From Pseudosulfitobacter pseudonitzschiae (GTDB taxonomy: Bacteria > Pseudomonadota > Alphaproteobacteria > Rhodobacterales > Rhodobacteraceae), in assembly GCF_900129395.1 (NCBI RefSeq), contig NZ_FQVP01000014.1, positions 1 through 64,000 of the forward strand: a stretch of DNA of 64,000 bases, given 5' to 3'. Position numbers and translations under genes: made by a program. The notes below the pieces were generated by a model that saw only the letters and a program-made list of their open reading frames with translations, did no database searches and was not told the DNA's origin. This document shows, in pieces, positions 8,407-17,540 of this stretch (position 1 is the stretch's first letter; every line of letters starts with the position of its first letter).

Positions 8407-8985
8407 ATGAAACGTCAGATGATGGCGGCGATAATCGGGGTGTTTGGTGCTCTTGGTGCCCCTGAGAAAGCGCAGGCCTATGATATCGACTGCGCCATCA
8501 TGCTCTGTATGGCGGGAGGTTTCCCCCCGAGCGCGGTCTGCGCGCGGGCCTATCGCACCATGATTCGTCGGATCACGCCCTGGCCGAGTCTACCGCCCTT
8601 CGGGGTCTGCACCTTTGCCCATGTGCCGGTCGAGCTGGGTGGGCCTGGCGGGGAGGGCGAGCTCGACACCAACCTGCCGGAATACGAATGGCTGAACCGC
8701 ACCCATGTGATCTGGTTCACCGGGCGATCCTACGAGCCGCGCGACGAGCCGCGTCAGTGGGATTGGTCGATCCGCTCCTGCGATCGCGAAAACCGGACCT
8801 GCCGCTACATCCAGCGTGTCTACGGCTCCCACACCCCCTGGCCCGCGACATTCGTCTCGGAAAGCGGTCAGGAGATCGCCTATCCGAACGGTGGTGGCCT
8901 CTGGCACTTCTACTCCCGCAGCATCATGGTCGAATACGGCGACTATGAGGGCAACTTGGGCCATTCGGAGTGGTTTTCCTACTGA
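8407..8985 (+). CDS. Secreted cysteine-rich protein, TrbM-like
   Basis: The ATG at 8407 follows GGGAGAG and yields a 192-residue protein with a signal peptide ending near AQA (residue 23). The mature N-terminus (YDIDCAIMLCMAGGFP, then SAVCARAYRTMIRRI) has the paired-cysteine pattern of TrbM-family conjugal-transfer proteins. Further cysteines (GVCTF, RSCDREN, RTCRYI) suggest disulfide bonds in the periplasm. The second half is aromatic and I do not recognise it. The gene diverges from the T4SS operon, which fits an accessory conjugation role. TrbM assignment is by motif only. Confidence 0.6.
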   Translation: MKRQMMAAIIGVFGALGAPEKAQAYDIDCAIMLCMAGGFPPSAVCARAYRTMIRRITPWPSLPPFGVCTFAHVPVELGGPGGEGELDTNLPEYEWLNRTHVIWFTGRSYEPRDEPRQWDWSIRSCDRENRTCRYIQRVYGSHTPWPATFVSESGQEIAYPNGGGLWHFYSRSIMVEYGDYEGNLGHSEWFSY

Positions 8986-9179
8986 TCTGAGCTGTCACTG
9001 GGCGTCAGGGAAAACGGGCGCACGATGGCAAGACTGGCATCAAAGCGTTCCGGATCGACATGCCAACGACGGCTCACCGAGCCATCATTCCAACGGTAAT
9101 CGGTGAACAGGTGAATCTTCTGCGTCCCGTCGTTCAGAAACCCTTCCTGGAAAGGCCAGCCTGTCTTTCTCTTCGCCAT
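8979..9179 (-). CDS. Small hypothetical protein
   Basis: A 66-codon frame encodes a basic and aromatic protein (MAKRKTGWPFQEGFLNDG). It converges with the TrbM-like gene, overlapping it by seven bases, and lies downstream of the XRE regulator on the same strand. The ribosome-binding site is weak. No family is recognised, so the gene is plausible but unproven. Confidence 0.4.
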   Translation of the reverse strand: MAKRKTGWPFQEGFLNDGTQKIHLFTDYRWNDGSVSRRWHVDPERFDASLAIVRPFSLTPSDSSDQ

Positions 9180-9244
9180 GTATCCGCGCCACTCGTACCG
9201 TTTTTGCCGTTATGTCTCTCGCGTTGGGGGACGGGATCAAAGCC

Positions 9245-9466
9245 TCAGGAAACGGACTTGCGCTTCGCGAAGAGTTCTTCGGGGTCGACATTGAGCGCCT
9301 TGGCGATGCGTTCGAGAAGGTCGAGGGAAGCCGCGAACTTGGCGTTCTCGACCTTGCCCATATGGCCGCGGCTCACTTCGGCCCGATGAGCAAGCTCCTC
9401 CTGGCTGAGGCCGCGGGCGCGTCTCAATTCCTGGATGTTCAGTGCTACACGGTCCCGCAAGTTCAT
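9245..9466 (-). CDS. XRE-family helix-turn-helix regulator
   Basis: This 73-residue protein is a single HTH_3 domain. The helix-turn-helix reads LSQEELAHRAEVSRGHMGKVE at about residues 20-40, followed by DLLERIAKALNVDPEELF, typical of Cro/C1 and restriction-control regulators. No effector domain is present. It is transcribed leftward from a promoter region that holds a perfect inverted repeat (9494-9510), so autoregulation is likely. Its position next to the conjugation genes suggests control of transfer, which is inference. Confidence 0.85.
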   Translation of the reverse strand: MNLRDRVALNIQELRRARGLSQEELAHRAEVSRGHMGKVENAKFAASLDLLERIAKALNVDPEELFAKRKSVS

Positions 9467-9493
9467 GCCCGCGAAACGGGCACGATGCGCGAA

Positions 9494-9510
9494 ATATCGC
9501 CACGCGATAT
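9494..9510. promoter_or_regulatory. Probable operator of the XRE regulator
   Basis: Arms ATATCGC and GCGATAT form a perfect 7-base inverted repeat around CAC. It lies 28 bases upstream of the XRE start codon, the expected place for an autorepressor dimer site of a small HTH_3 protein. Confidence 0.55.
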
Positions 9511-9647
9511 ATGTTACATTCGGAGGCGCAGAGAAGAAATGTTTGAGCGGCGCGAGATCGCCGAAATGGGATGCCTGCCGAAACGCAGGTCACGGGATTA
9601 TCCGTCTCGCAAACATTTTGGGCCGTTCAATCGTTCTTTCTGAAAAG

Positions 9648-9674
9648 GGCGGCACCGGCAATACCGGTGCCGCC
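9648..9674 (-). terminator. Rho-independent terminator of the thiolase/etf operon
   Basis: Arms GGCGGCACCGG and CCGGTGCCGCC form an 11-bp stem with a 5-base loop. Read on the minus strand the stem is followed by CTTTTC. It lies about 110 bases past the stop codon of the leftward thiolase gene. The rest of 9467-9784 holds the XRE promoter and no supported gene. Confidence 0.65.
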
Positions 9675-9784
9675 AGTTGGTCGTCCACAGGGAGGTTCAA
9701 GAGGACGAATTCTACAGCGAAATTTGAGGTCAGCCAAAAATCGCATAAGAGAACTTATGTTAGTTTTGTGGTTGTCGCGGCACC

Positions 9785-10984
9785 TCAGACAGCTTCGAGC
9801 GCGATTGCAATCCCCTGTCCCACGCCAATACACATGGTCGATAACGACTTTTCTCCAGGTTTGAGGTCCAGCATCGCTGAACCAGTGATGCGGGCACCTG
9901 ACATGCCAAGCGGATGGCCGAGAGCAATAGCGCCGCCGTTCGGGTTCACGCGGGCGTCATCATCCGCGATCCCCAGGTGCCGTAGTGTGGCCAGACCCTG
10001 CGAAGCAAAGGCTTCGTTAAGTTCGATTACCGAGAAGTCTTCTTGTTTCAGTCCAAGTCGCGCCATCAGCTTTTCCGACGCCGGTGCCGGCCCGAAACCC
10101 ATGATGCGCGGTGCGACGCCCGCGGTTGCGCCGCCCAAGACCCTTGCGATCGGTGTGAGGCCAAATTTTTTTGCGACGTCGCTGGTGGCAAGGATCAATG
10201 CTGCGGCACCATCGTTCACGCCCGAAGAATTCCCAGCGGTTACAGTGCCGTCCGCTTTTACGAAAGTTTTCAGTTGGGCGAGCGCTTCCAAAGTCGTACC
10301 CGCGCGAGGGTGTTCATCCTGTACGACGATCTTTGGCTCCCCCTTTCGCTGAGGAATCTCTACCGGGACAATTTCACGGGCCAAACGACCGTTCGCCATG
10401 GCATCTCTCGCCTTTCGCTGCGAACGCATGGCGAAGGCATCTTGGTCGGCGCGGTTGATGCTGAAGTCTTCCGCTACGTTTTCGGCCGTTTCAGGCATGC
10501 TGTCGACGCCGTATTGACTCTTCATCTGTTTATTGACGAAGCGCCAGCCGATGGTGGTGTCTTCAGCAGAATTTTCGCGCGAGAATGCAGTTGTAGCTTT
10601 TGGCATCACAAACGGAGCACGAGACATGCTTTCCACACCGCCAGCAACAATGAGATCGGCTTCTCCAGCTTTGATCGCGCGGGCGGCTGTGATTACGGCG
10701 TCCATACCCGATCCGCACAACCGGTTCATCGTCGTGCCAGGGACACAATCCGGAAATCCCGCGAGTAGCAGCGACATGCGTGCGACGTTGCGGTTGTCCT
10801 CGCCCGCCTGGTTGGCGCAGCCGAAAATCACTTCGTCAATGGCCGCTAGATCTAGCTTCGGGTTTCGGCTGGCCAGGGCCCTGAGTGGGATTGCACCAAG
10901 ATCGTCGGCTCGCACAGAAGAAAGCGCGCCGCCATAGCGACCAATTGGTGTGCGGATGTAATCGCAGATGTAGACGTTTGTCAT
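9785..10984 (-). CDS. Acetyl-CoA acyltransferase, probably 3-oxoadipyl-CoA thiolase
   Basis: The 399-residue thiolase II-type enzyme carries the acyl-accepting Cys in NRLCGSGMDAV (about residue 89), the His in GGAIALGHPLGMSGAR and the second Cys in TMCIGVGQG. Overall wording is closest to PcaF/PaaJ beta-ketoadipyl-CoA thiolases, which split 3-oxoadipyl-CoA into succinyl-CoA and acetyl-CoA. That would be the last step of the island's pathway. It begins two bases after etfA and shares its operon. A general short-chain thiolase is the alternative, but the dicarboxylate context favours the named substrate. Confidence 0.85.
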   Translation of the reverse strand: MTNVYICDYIRTPIGRYGGALSSVRADDLGAIPLRALASRNPKLDLAAIDEVIFGCANQAGEDNRNVARMSLLLAGFPDCVPGTTMNRLCGSGMDAVITAARAIKAGEADLIVAGGVESMSRAPFVMPKATTAFSRENSAEDTTIGWRFVNKQMKSQYGVDSMPETAENVAEDFSINRADQDAFAMRSQRKARDAMANGRLAREIVPVEIPQRKGEPKIVVQDEHPRAGTTLEALAQLKTFVKADGTVTAGNSSGVNDGAAALILATSDVAKKFGLTPIARVLGGATAGVAPRIMGFGPAPASEKLMARLGLKQEDFSVIELNEAFASQGLATLRHLGIADDDARVNPNGGAIALGHPLGMSGARITGSAMLDLKPGEKSLSTMCIGVGQGIAIALEAV

Positions 10985-10986
10985 TC

Positions 10987-11907
10987 TTAGAGTGCCTTTG
11001 TCATATCCGGGACGGCGTCGAGCAGGTCTGCGACCAGGCCGTAGTCGGCGACCTGGAAGATCTGGGCCTCTTCATCCTTGTTGATGGCGACGATGACCTT
11101 GCTGTCCTTCATGCCTGCAAGGTGTTGAATTGCCCCGGAAATCCCGACCGCGATGTACAGCTCGGGCGCCACGACCTTGCCGGTCTGGCCGACCTGCCAG
11201 TCGTTCGGTGCGAACCCGCTATCCACCGCCGCGCGCGAGGCGCCGACCGCCGCGCCCAGCTTGTCGGCCAGGCCCTCGATGATCGCGAAGTTCTCCTCGG
11301 AACCGACGCCGCGACCGCCCGAGACCACGATCTTGGCCGAGGTCAGTTCCGGACGATCCGACGCCGCGACCTTGTCCTCGACCCAGGCGCTCAGGCCCGC
11401 GTTGCCGGCCGCTGCGATGGCCTCGACGGCGGCCGAACCACCCTGGCCAGCCGCGTCGAAGGCGGTGGTGCGGACGGTCAGTACCTTCTTGGAATCGTTG
11501 GACTTTACCGTCTGAATCGCGTTGCCCGCGTAGATCGGGCGTTCGAACGTGGACCCGTCCACGATGGCGGTGACGTCCGACAAAACCATCACGTCCAGCA
11601 GCGCCGCGACGCGCGGCAGGATGTTTTTCGCGCTCGCCGTGGACGGAGCAACGATATGTTCATAATTGCCTGCCAGGCTGACCACCAGATCGGCGACCGG
11701 CTCGGCCAGGCCGTTGGCATAGGCGGCGTCATCCGCCACCAGAACCTTTGCCACGCCGTCGATCTTCGACGCGGCCTCGCCTGCGGCAGCGGGGCCCGCA
11801 ACCAGAACGGTCACATCGCCCAGCGATTTGGCAGCGGTCACCGCCTTGGCGGTGGCGTCCAGCGCCAGTGCACCACCGGCGATTTCTGCAAGGAGAAGAA
11901 CAGCCAT
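10987..11907 (-). CDS. etfA: Electron transfer flavoprotein alpha subunit
   Basis: The 306-residue protein has the ETF-alpha N-terminal domain and the conserved C-terminal FAD-binding domain (GRGVGSEENF, GASRAAVDSGF, LYIAVGISGAIQHLAGM, INKDEEAQIFQVADYG). With EtfB it carries electrons from acyl-CoA dehydrogenases to ETF:ubiquinone oxidoreductase. The start codon overlaps the etfB stop (TAATG). A plasmid copy probably serves the acyl-CoA dehydrogenase at 23085-24245 and relieves demand on the chromosomal ETF. Confidence 0.95.
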   Translation of the reverse strand: MAVLLLAEIAGGALALDATAKAVTAAKSLGDVTVLVAGPAAAGEAASKIDGVAKVLVADDAAYANGLAEPVADLVVSLAGNYEHIVAPSTASAKNILPRVAALLDVMVLSDVTAIVDGSTFERPIYAGNAIQTVKSNDSKKVLTVRTTAFDAAGQGGSAAVEAIAAAGNAGLSAWVEDKVAASDRPELTSAKIVVSGGRGVGSEENFAIIEGLADKLGAAVGASRAAVDSGFAPNDWQVGQTGKVVAPELYIAVGISGAIQHLAGMKDSKVIVAINKDEEAQIFQVADYGLVADLLDAVPDMTKAL

Positions 11908-12665
11908 TACACGATCCCCTTTTCTTTCAGCTTCGACACCAGCTCGTCGACCGAGCCAACCATTTCCCCGGCCGAACGCGCGGCGGGCTCTGCCGTCTTG
12001 ACGACGGTCAGGCGCGGCGTGACATCGACGCCGAAATCGGCGGCGGTCTTTTCGTCCAGCGGTTTCTTCTTGGCTTTCATGATGTTGGGCAGCGAGGCGT
12101 AGCGCGGCTCGTTCAGGCGCAGGTCGGCGGTGACGATCGCCGGCAGCTTCACCTTGATGGTCTGCAGACCGCCGTCCACTTCGCGGGTCACGACGGCATG
12201 CTCGCCCTCGATCGCAACCTCAGAGGCATAGGTCGCCTGACCCCAGCCCAGCAGCGCCGCCAGCATCTGGCCGGTCGCGTTCATGTCGTTGTCGATCGCC
12301 TGTTTGCCCGCGATCACCAGGCCCGGCGCCTCGGCGTCGATCACGGCCTTTAGGATCTTGGCCACCGCCAGCGGCTCGATATCTTGGTGCACGTCGTCGG
12401 CGGCCACGACGAGGATCGCCCGGTCCGCGCCCATCGCCAGCGCCGTGCGCAGCGTTTCCTGCGCCTGTTTCACGCCGATCGACACGACGACAAGCTCGTC
12501 CGCCTTGCCCGCTTCCTTCAGACGGATCGCCTCTTCAACCGCAATCTCGTCGAACGGGTTCATCGACATCTTCACATTCGCGAGACCAACTCCGCTACCG
12601 TCCGCCTTAACGCGAACCTTCACGTTGTAATCAATTAGGTGTTTTATAGGTGCAATTATTTTCAT
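11907..12665 (-). CDS. etfB: Electron transfer flavoprotein beta subunit
   Basis: This 252-residue protein is a standard EtfB with the N-terminal [13 protein letters not shown], the [19 protein letters not shown] segment, the AMP-binding region ([19 protein letters not shown]) and the recognition loop [16 protein letters not shown]. It is coupled to etfA by a one-base overlap. It follows the SDR gene across a 76-base gap that contains a 10-bp hairpin (12698-12726). Confidence 0.95.
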   Translation of the reverse strand: MKIIAPIKHLIDYNVKVRVKADGSGVGLANVKMSMNPFDEIAVEEAIRLKEAGKADELVVVSIGVKQAQETLRTALAMGADRAILVVAADDVHQDIEPLAVAKILKAVIDAEAPGLVIAGKQAIDNDMNATGQMLAALLGWGQATYASEVAIEGEHAVVTREVDGGLQTIKVKLPAIVTADLRLNEPRYASLPNIMKAKKKPLDEKTAADFGVDVTPRLTVVKTAEPAARSAGEMVGSVDELVSKLKEKGIV

Positions 12666-12697
12666 TGGCGTTTATCGTCTTGGAAATTTGCAATGGC

Positions 12698-12726
12698 AGT
12701 AACGGCCCGGGTTCCAGGCCGTTACT
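12698..12726. repeat. Perfect 10-bp inverted repeat between the SDR gene and etfB
   Basis: Arms AGTAACGGCC and GGCCGTTACT flank a 9-base loop. There is no T-tract on either side, so it is more likely an mRNA-stability or attenuator hairpin than a full terminator. It could allow different expression of the ring-cleavage genes and the etf/thiolase genes. Confidence 0.5.
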
Positions 12727-12741
12727 TGGGATGTGTCTCTG

Positions 12742-13497
12742 TCAATTCGCAGTATAACCGCCATCTACTACAATCTCTGCTCCGTGAACGAACGATGACT
12801 CATCCGATGCGAGGAACAGGACCGCATTCGAAACCTCTTCAGGTTTGCTTGGCCGCTTGAGCAGCGTGGCCCCCAGAATTGCCTGCCGGGTCTCTTCGTC
12901 GGCGTGTAGCAGATCTTTTGTCATGGGAGTATCGATGACACCGGGATGGATCGAATTGACACGTATGCCACTTTCGGCCAGGTCGACTGCGCAGGATTTG
13001 GTCAACATCCGTACGGCGCCTTTGGATCCAATGTAGGCTCCCGCCGAAGCGGCACCAACAATCCCATAGATTGAAGAAATATTGATAATTGATGCTTTTT
13101 CGGTCTCTTTCATCAATGGAACCGCAGCTCGGATACCGAGATAAACACCGCGTACATTGACGTTGATCGTCATGTCAAATTCGTCAGGCGAGGTTTCGTG
13201 GAGCGGCTTCAGAATGAGAATGCCAGCGTTGTTCACTAGCACATCAAGTCGACCAGCACTTGATTGCACCGTGGAGATGACATTCTTCCAATCTTCTTCA
13301 AGCGTCACGTCATGCTGAATGAATTCCGCCTTCCCTCCGGCTCCAATGATACCTTTTACTACGCTTTCACCCGCTTCCGTATCACGGTCGGTTACAAATA
13401 CATGCGCGCCTTCACGTGCCAGCGTTTCACAATGGGCTTTTCCCATGCCCATGGCGCCACCTGTTACCAGTGCGACTTTTCCGGATACCCGTCCCAT
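12742..13497 (-). CDS. Short-chain dehydrogenase, probable cyclohexanol dehydrogenase
   Basis: The 251-residue classical SDR has the cofactor motif TGGAMGMGKA, NNAG (VLVNNAGIL), the catalytic Ser (INISSIYG) and YxxxK (GAYIGSKGA), and ends with the SDR signature HGAEIVVDGGYTAN. The Asp after the second strand (VTDRD) points to NAD(H). ATG 13497 is chosen because AGGAGA precedes it; the nine-codon upstream extension lacks such a site. It directly follows the Baeyer-Villiger monooxygenase gene, so it likely oxidises the cyclic alcohol to the ketone (ChnA-like role, inferred). Confidence 0.85.
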   Translation of the reverse strand: MGRVSGKVALVTGGAMGMGKAHCETLAREGAHVFVTDRDTEAGESVVKGIIGAGGKAEFIQHDVTLEEDWKNVISTVQSSAGRLDVLVNNAGILILKPLHETSPDEFDMTINVNVRGVYLGIRAAVPLMKETEKASIINISSIYGIVGAASAGAYIGSKGAVRMLTKSCAVDLAESGIRVNSIHPGVIDTPMTKDLLHADEETRQAILGATLLKRPSKPEEVSNAVLFLASDESSFVHGAEIVVDGGYTAN

Positions 13498-13534
13498 AGT
13501 TCTCTCCTGAGTGTTCATGAACAAATTTAATTGT

Positions 13535-13565
13535 TTCCGCCGGGTTTTCTTAATGCCCGACGGAA
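13535..13565. repeat. Imperfect 10-bp hairpin between monooxygenase and SDR genes
   Basis: TTCCGCCGGG and CCCGACGGAA pair at nine of ten positions around an 11-base AT-rich loop, within the 72-base gap between two co-directional genes. No T-tract follows on the minus strand. The flanks end in TTCCG/CGGAA, like those of the inverted repeat at 22175-22193, so it could be either a processing hairpin or a secondary operator. Confidence 0.35.
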
Positions 13566-13569
13566 TTCT

Positions 13570-15207
13570 TTACACCTTCTCGGCAGTGCGGTCGCGGATC
13601 AGGGATGTATAACCTTCCTCCTTAACCGCACTAATGGCATTGCGATAATTGCCAATCCCGGCCATGTAGAACATCACCGCATTCTTCTTTCCGGGGATAT
13701 TTGCGCCGAAGATCCAGCTTTCAGCTTTGGGGAAGAGTGTCATGTCGGCGATTTCACGGCAGGTGCCAACCCAAGCGTCGCGCGCCTCCACGGTTGGCTC
13801 CACACTTTGAACCCCCTCTTCTTCCATTGCGCAAATCGTGTCAGCGATCCATTCAACTTGCGTCTCAATGCTGGGGGGCAGGTTAGTGAAGGGGCCATTA
13901 GGGCCAAGGATCATGAAGAAGTTAGGGAAGTCTACCTCCATCATGCCGAGGTAACCGAGTGGGCCTTCCTTCCAAGTGTCGCGCATGGTCACGCCTCCGC
14001 GTCCGCGGAGGTCCATTTTGACGTAATTGCCGTCGACCGCATCGAAACCAGTGGCAAAGATTACGATGTCAAGCTCATGCTCCTCGCCGCTTTCGAGACG
14101 AATGCCGTTCGGAGTGAACTCTGCGATCGGATCGGCCTTCACGTCGGCGAGGGTCACGTTGTCTCGGTTGTAGACCTCGTAATAGTTGTTTCCGCAAAGC
14201 GGGCGCTTGGCGTAAAGGTCCTTCGGCGTCAGTTTCTCTGCGACCTTGGGGTCCTTCACGATTTGCTTGATCTTGCCCTTGATGAAGTCAGCGGCCGCAT
14301 CATTGGCCACTTGGCTGGTCGCAATATCGCAAAAGGTGCCAAACATGAAATAGAAACCACCGCCGCGCTGCCAGGCGGCTTCGAAGACCCGCTCCCGTTC
14401 CTCGGGCGAGGCGGTTTCGGCGGGTTCGGCGCTTTCTTCGAAGCCGAAGGCCACAACAGAATTCTTCACTTGATTCCAGATATTATCGTAGTTCGCCTTT
14501 TGCTCGGCGATGGTAGCATCGTCTTGCGGGGTGTTCCCAATCGGCACGACATATTGTGCAGAGCGCTGAAAAACAGTCAGGTGTTTTGCAATTGGTGCCG
14601 TTGCAGTGATAACCTGAACACCCGTCGAGCCGGTGCCGATAATGCCCACGCGTTTGTTGCTCAAGTCCACTCCCTCGGGCCAGGCACCTGTGTGTAAGAT
14701 ACGGCCTTTGAAATCATCGATGCCCTTGAATTTTGGAACATTCGTTGCGGACAAGAGACCGAGGCCAGTGACAAGGTATTTTGCGGTAACTGTCTCACCA
14801 CTATCAGTGATCACGTTCCAGAGACCGGTTTTTTCATTATAGTGCGCGCCATCCACTTTGGTGTCGAACTTGTAGCTGCGTCGAAGATCGAGATGATCCG
14901 CTACCTCGTTCATGTATTCGAGGATCTCGGGCTGGGTCAGATACCGGGTTTTCCAGCGGCCTTTTCGAAGCAACTCTTTGTCAAAAGAATAGCGATAGAC
15001 ATAGCTTTCCGTGTCTGACAGCGCACCGGGATATCGGTTCCACCACCAGGTGCCGCCAACGTCACTGGCGCTGTCATAGCCCCGGACGTTCAGTCCCTGC
15101 TCGTTGCGAAGTTTGTGGACAGCGTAAAGCCCGCCGAAGCCCGCGCCAATGACGACTGCGTCAAAATCCGCTCCGACCGTTTTAGTATTCTCAGTCTGAA
15201 TGTTCAT
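13570..15207 (-). CDS. Baeyer-Villiger monooxygenase, probable cyclohexanone monooxygenase
   Basis: A strong site (GGGAGGAG) precedes ATG 15207, giving 545 residues, the usual cyclohexanone monooxygenase length. Visible are the FAD-binding GxGxxG (VIGAGFGGLYAV, about residue 20), the NADPH Rossmann motif (VGIIGTGSTGVQV, about residue 185) and the BVMO fingerprint FKGRILHTGAWPEG. The enzyme inserts oxygen into a cyclic ketone to give a lactone using NADPH and O2. Neighbours (SDR, esterase) match the chn/cpn gene sets. Six-ring specificity is inferred from the adipate-type downstream genes; cyclopentanone is possible. Confidence 0.92.
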   Translation of the reverse strand: MNIQTENTKTVGADFDAVVIGAGFGGLYAVHKLRNEQGLNVRGYDSASDVGGTWWWNRYPGALSDTESYVYRYSFDKELLRKGRWKTRYLTQPEILEYMNEVADHLDLRRSYKFDTKVDGAHYNEKTGLWNVITDSGETVTAKYLVTGLGLLSATNVPKFKGIDDFKGRILHTGAWPEGVDLSNKRVGIIGTGSTGVQVITATAPIAKHLTVFQRSAQYVVPIGNTPQDDATIAEQKANYDNIWNQVKNSVVAFGFEESAEPAETASPEERERVFEAAWQRGGGFYFMFGTFCDIATSQVANDAAADFIKGKIKQIVKDPKVAEKLTPKDLYAKRPLCGNNYYEVYNRDNVTLADVKADPIAEFTPNGIRLESGEEHELDIVIFATGFDAVDGNYVKMDLRGRGGVTMRDTWKEGPLGYLGMMEVDFPNFFMILGPNGPFTNLPPSIETQVEWIADTICAMEEEGVQSVEPTVEARDAWVGTCREIADMTLFPKAESWIFGANIPGKKNAVMFYMAGIGNYRNAISAVKEEGYTSLIRDRTAEKV

Positions 15208-15322
15208 ATCACTCCTCCCAGAGTAAGACCGCTCCGCCCCGCAGATTGCGGGTGAGATGCTAGATGAATGTTTCGTAGGGGTTTGTCTCGCACCGCACCG
15301 CAATGCAGTGCGAGTACAGGTC

Positions 15323-16225
15323 TCAGAGGGCCCGATACCATGCGGCGATGCGACCAAGTTCCTCGTTTGCCTCGGGCGCGCGTCCCGAAAGCGCGGGAAA
15401 GACATGCTGCATGCCTTCGACGATAGACAGGGTCACGTTTACGCCCTGTGCCTTGGCCTTTTCGTGCAACCGTTCGGCATCGCTCTTAAGCGTCTCGGCC
15501 CCTCCGGCATTGATATAGAGCGGCGGGTAACCGGTGAAATCGTTCTCCAGCGGGTTGGCCAACGGATTAAGCGGATCCGTGCCTTCACCGAGGAACATCC
15601 CCGCCATCGCTTCGAGGATCGGTTTGCCGACTAGCGCATCGGTTTCCGCGTTGGTTTCCAGTGTTTCCCCGCGCATCGCCATGTCGAGCCAGGGCGAATA
15701 GGCGATGACCGCTCCGGGCAGTGGCAACCCAAGTTCGCGTAACTTCAGCACGCTGGCGATGGCAAGATTGCCGCCAGCACTGTCGCCAGCCGTCAGAATA
15801 TTTCTTGCCTTGAAACCCTTATCCAGCAGCGCTTTGTATGCGGCTACTGCATCTTCGATCTGCGCCGGAAATGGGTGCTCGGGTGCGCGCCGATAGTGCA
15901 GGATCACCGACGTAACCCCAAGCACCTTAGCGAGGTGCCCTGCCATTTTTCGATGACTATCGGCTGAGCCGACGGCAAAGCCGCCACCATGAGTGTAAAC
16001 AATTACACGCGAGGTATCTGCCCCGGCTGGTAGGGCCCAGATAGCCTCAACTCCTCCGACATGATCGCTTTTGTAGCTAACGTTTTCCGGCTCTAGTGCG
16101 GGCTGCCCCCATTCATCGAACATGCTGCGCAGGTTCGCGATCGTCAGGTCTGGGTTCTCGACCATCTGATCGGTCCAATTCTGATAAAGCGCCCGCAGCG
16201 TATCGGCTTCTCTACTGATTTCCAT
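15323..16225 (-). CDS. Alpha/beta hydrolase of the HSL family, probable caprolactone hydrolase
   Basis: The 300-residue enzyme has the oxyanion motif HGGGFAVG, the nucleophile motif GDSAGGN and a C-terminal His in EGMQHVFP. GGAGGA precedes ATG 16225; the 13-codon extension upstream is not supported. Lying directly upstream of the monooxygenase, it is the expected lactonase that opens epsilon-caprolactone to 6-hydroxyhexanoate (ChnC-like). The region upstream (16226-16500) contains two TGACGTC-type half-sites (TGACGTC at 16266 and GACGTCA at 16284), then IS-derived DNA, so its native promoter may have been altered. Confidence 0.85.
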   Translation of the reverse strand: MEISREADTLRALYQNWTDQMVENPDLTIANLRSMFDEWGQPALEPENVSYKSDHVGGVEAIWALPAGADTSRVIVYTHGGGFAVGSADSHRKMAGHLAKVLGVTSVILHYRRAPEHPFPAQIEDAVAAYKALLDKGFKARNILTAGDSAGGNLAIASVLKLRELGLPLPGAVIAYSPWLDMAMRGETLETNAETDALVGKPILEAMAGMFLGEGTDPLNPLANPLENDFTGYPPLYINAGGAETLKSDAERLHEKAKAQGVNVTLSIVEGMQHVFPALSGRAPEANEELGRIAAWYRAL

Positions 16226-16512
16226 GTTTATCCTCCCAAGCATAACATTTGGCAAAGCCACCAACTGACGTCGCCAATCTCGAAGACGTCAAACGGTCAA
16301 CGGCATACGCCAATTATCTCAGAGTAAGGGCGAAAAATGCGCCATGTATTGAACAATCCTGCTTTGGAAATAGTATGATCGTGCTCAGCCTGTCGTGAGG
16401 CAGATATGCCCGTTACTAGGCTCTGTTGATGGCGTGGATACCCCCTCCCGACGGCATCGCAATGTGCCACTATGATGAGCGTTAAAAGCCATCACAGAAG
16501 GAAGGAGCATCT

Positions 16513-17540
16513 ATGTCCGAAATTAAAATTATCGGTGTCGACTTGGCAAAGCGCGTTATCCAGTTGCATGGTGCGTACAATGATGGGTCAGTCGCGTTTC
16601 GCAAAAAGCTTTCACGAGGCCAGTTTCTCGCGTTCGTGGCACAGCAACCCAAATGCATGATCGCCATGGAGGCGTGGCCACGGCGTATGGCTGGGGCCGC
16701 GAATTTGAGAAGCTGGGGTGCGACGTGCGGTTGATACCGCCGGTCTATGTGAAGCCGTTCGTCAAACGCCAGAAGAATGATGCGACCGATGCAGAGGCCA
16801 TCTTGGAGGCTGCATTGCGTCCAACCATGCGCTTTTTCGCAGTGAAGACGGAAGATCAGCAGGCCCGTGCCATGCTGTTTCGCACGCGGCAGATGTTTGT
16901 CGGCCAGCGCCCCCAGATGATCAACGCTTTACGCGGCCACCTCGCCGAACACGGATTGGTCGCGGCCCGCGGGCCTGCCCATCTCAAGCGACTCGCGGAC
17001 GCAATCGCAGGTGATGACACCGCGCTGCATGCTGAGGTTCGTGACCTCGGCCGGATGTATCTGGGGCAGATTGAGGGGCTGAATACGCGTGTTGCAGAGC
17101 TTGACGCGAAGATGCGATGTGCCGCCAAGAAAGCCGACTTGGTGCGCCGAACACAAACCATGCCGGGCGTGGTTCCTGTCACGGCGCTTGCGATCGAGAC
17201 ATTTGCCCGTGACCTGGCCACCTTCCGGCGCGGGTGCGATTTTGCCGCCTGGCTTGGGCTTGTGCCGAAGCAGCACTCGACGGGCGGCAAAGCCCGGCTC
17301 GGGAAGACCTCGAAGATGCGACAGCGCGACTCCGGACACTCTTGGTCTCTGGCGCTATGGCTGTCCTCCAGGCTGTCGAGCGGTTTGACACACCGAATAA
17401 TGGCTGGCTGAAACGCCTACTAACCCGCAAGCCGCGCATGGGTCGCCGCGATTGCGCTGGCCAACAAGATGGCGCGTGGCCTCTGGGCCATCATAATGAA
17501 ACAAGAGGATTACCGGAATCCGGTGGCGGCGATGGCATAG
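16513..17540 (+). pseudogene. Decayed IS110-family transposase
   Basis: The frame opens MSEIKIIGVDLAKRVIQLHG with the DEDD-type Asp. One base is lost near 16675, and the frame resumes as ATAYGWGREFEKLGCDVRLI and runs through the IS110 N-terminal and transposase_20 regions (MPGVVPVTALAIETF, DFAAWLGLVPKQHSTGGK). Further frameshifts occur near 17330 and 17440, after which the native end (WVAAIALANKMARGLW) is readable to a stop at 17540. At least three frameshifts make it non-functional. The 17541-17864 stretch behind it shows no gene and is probably the rest of this element. Confidence 0.88.

Noticed and set aside
13570-15207. Assignment of the monooxygenase to cyclopentanone (cpn) metabolism
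   Set aside because: Not excluded, but the PcaF-like thiolase and FadB-type fusion point to a C6 dicarboxylate route; glutarate would need a different set.
16513-17540. Programmed frameshifting in the IS110-type transposase
   Set aside because: IS110 transposases are normally read in one frame, the breaks lie at three unrelated places, and no slippery sequence was seen. Decay is more likely.
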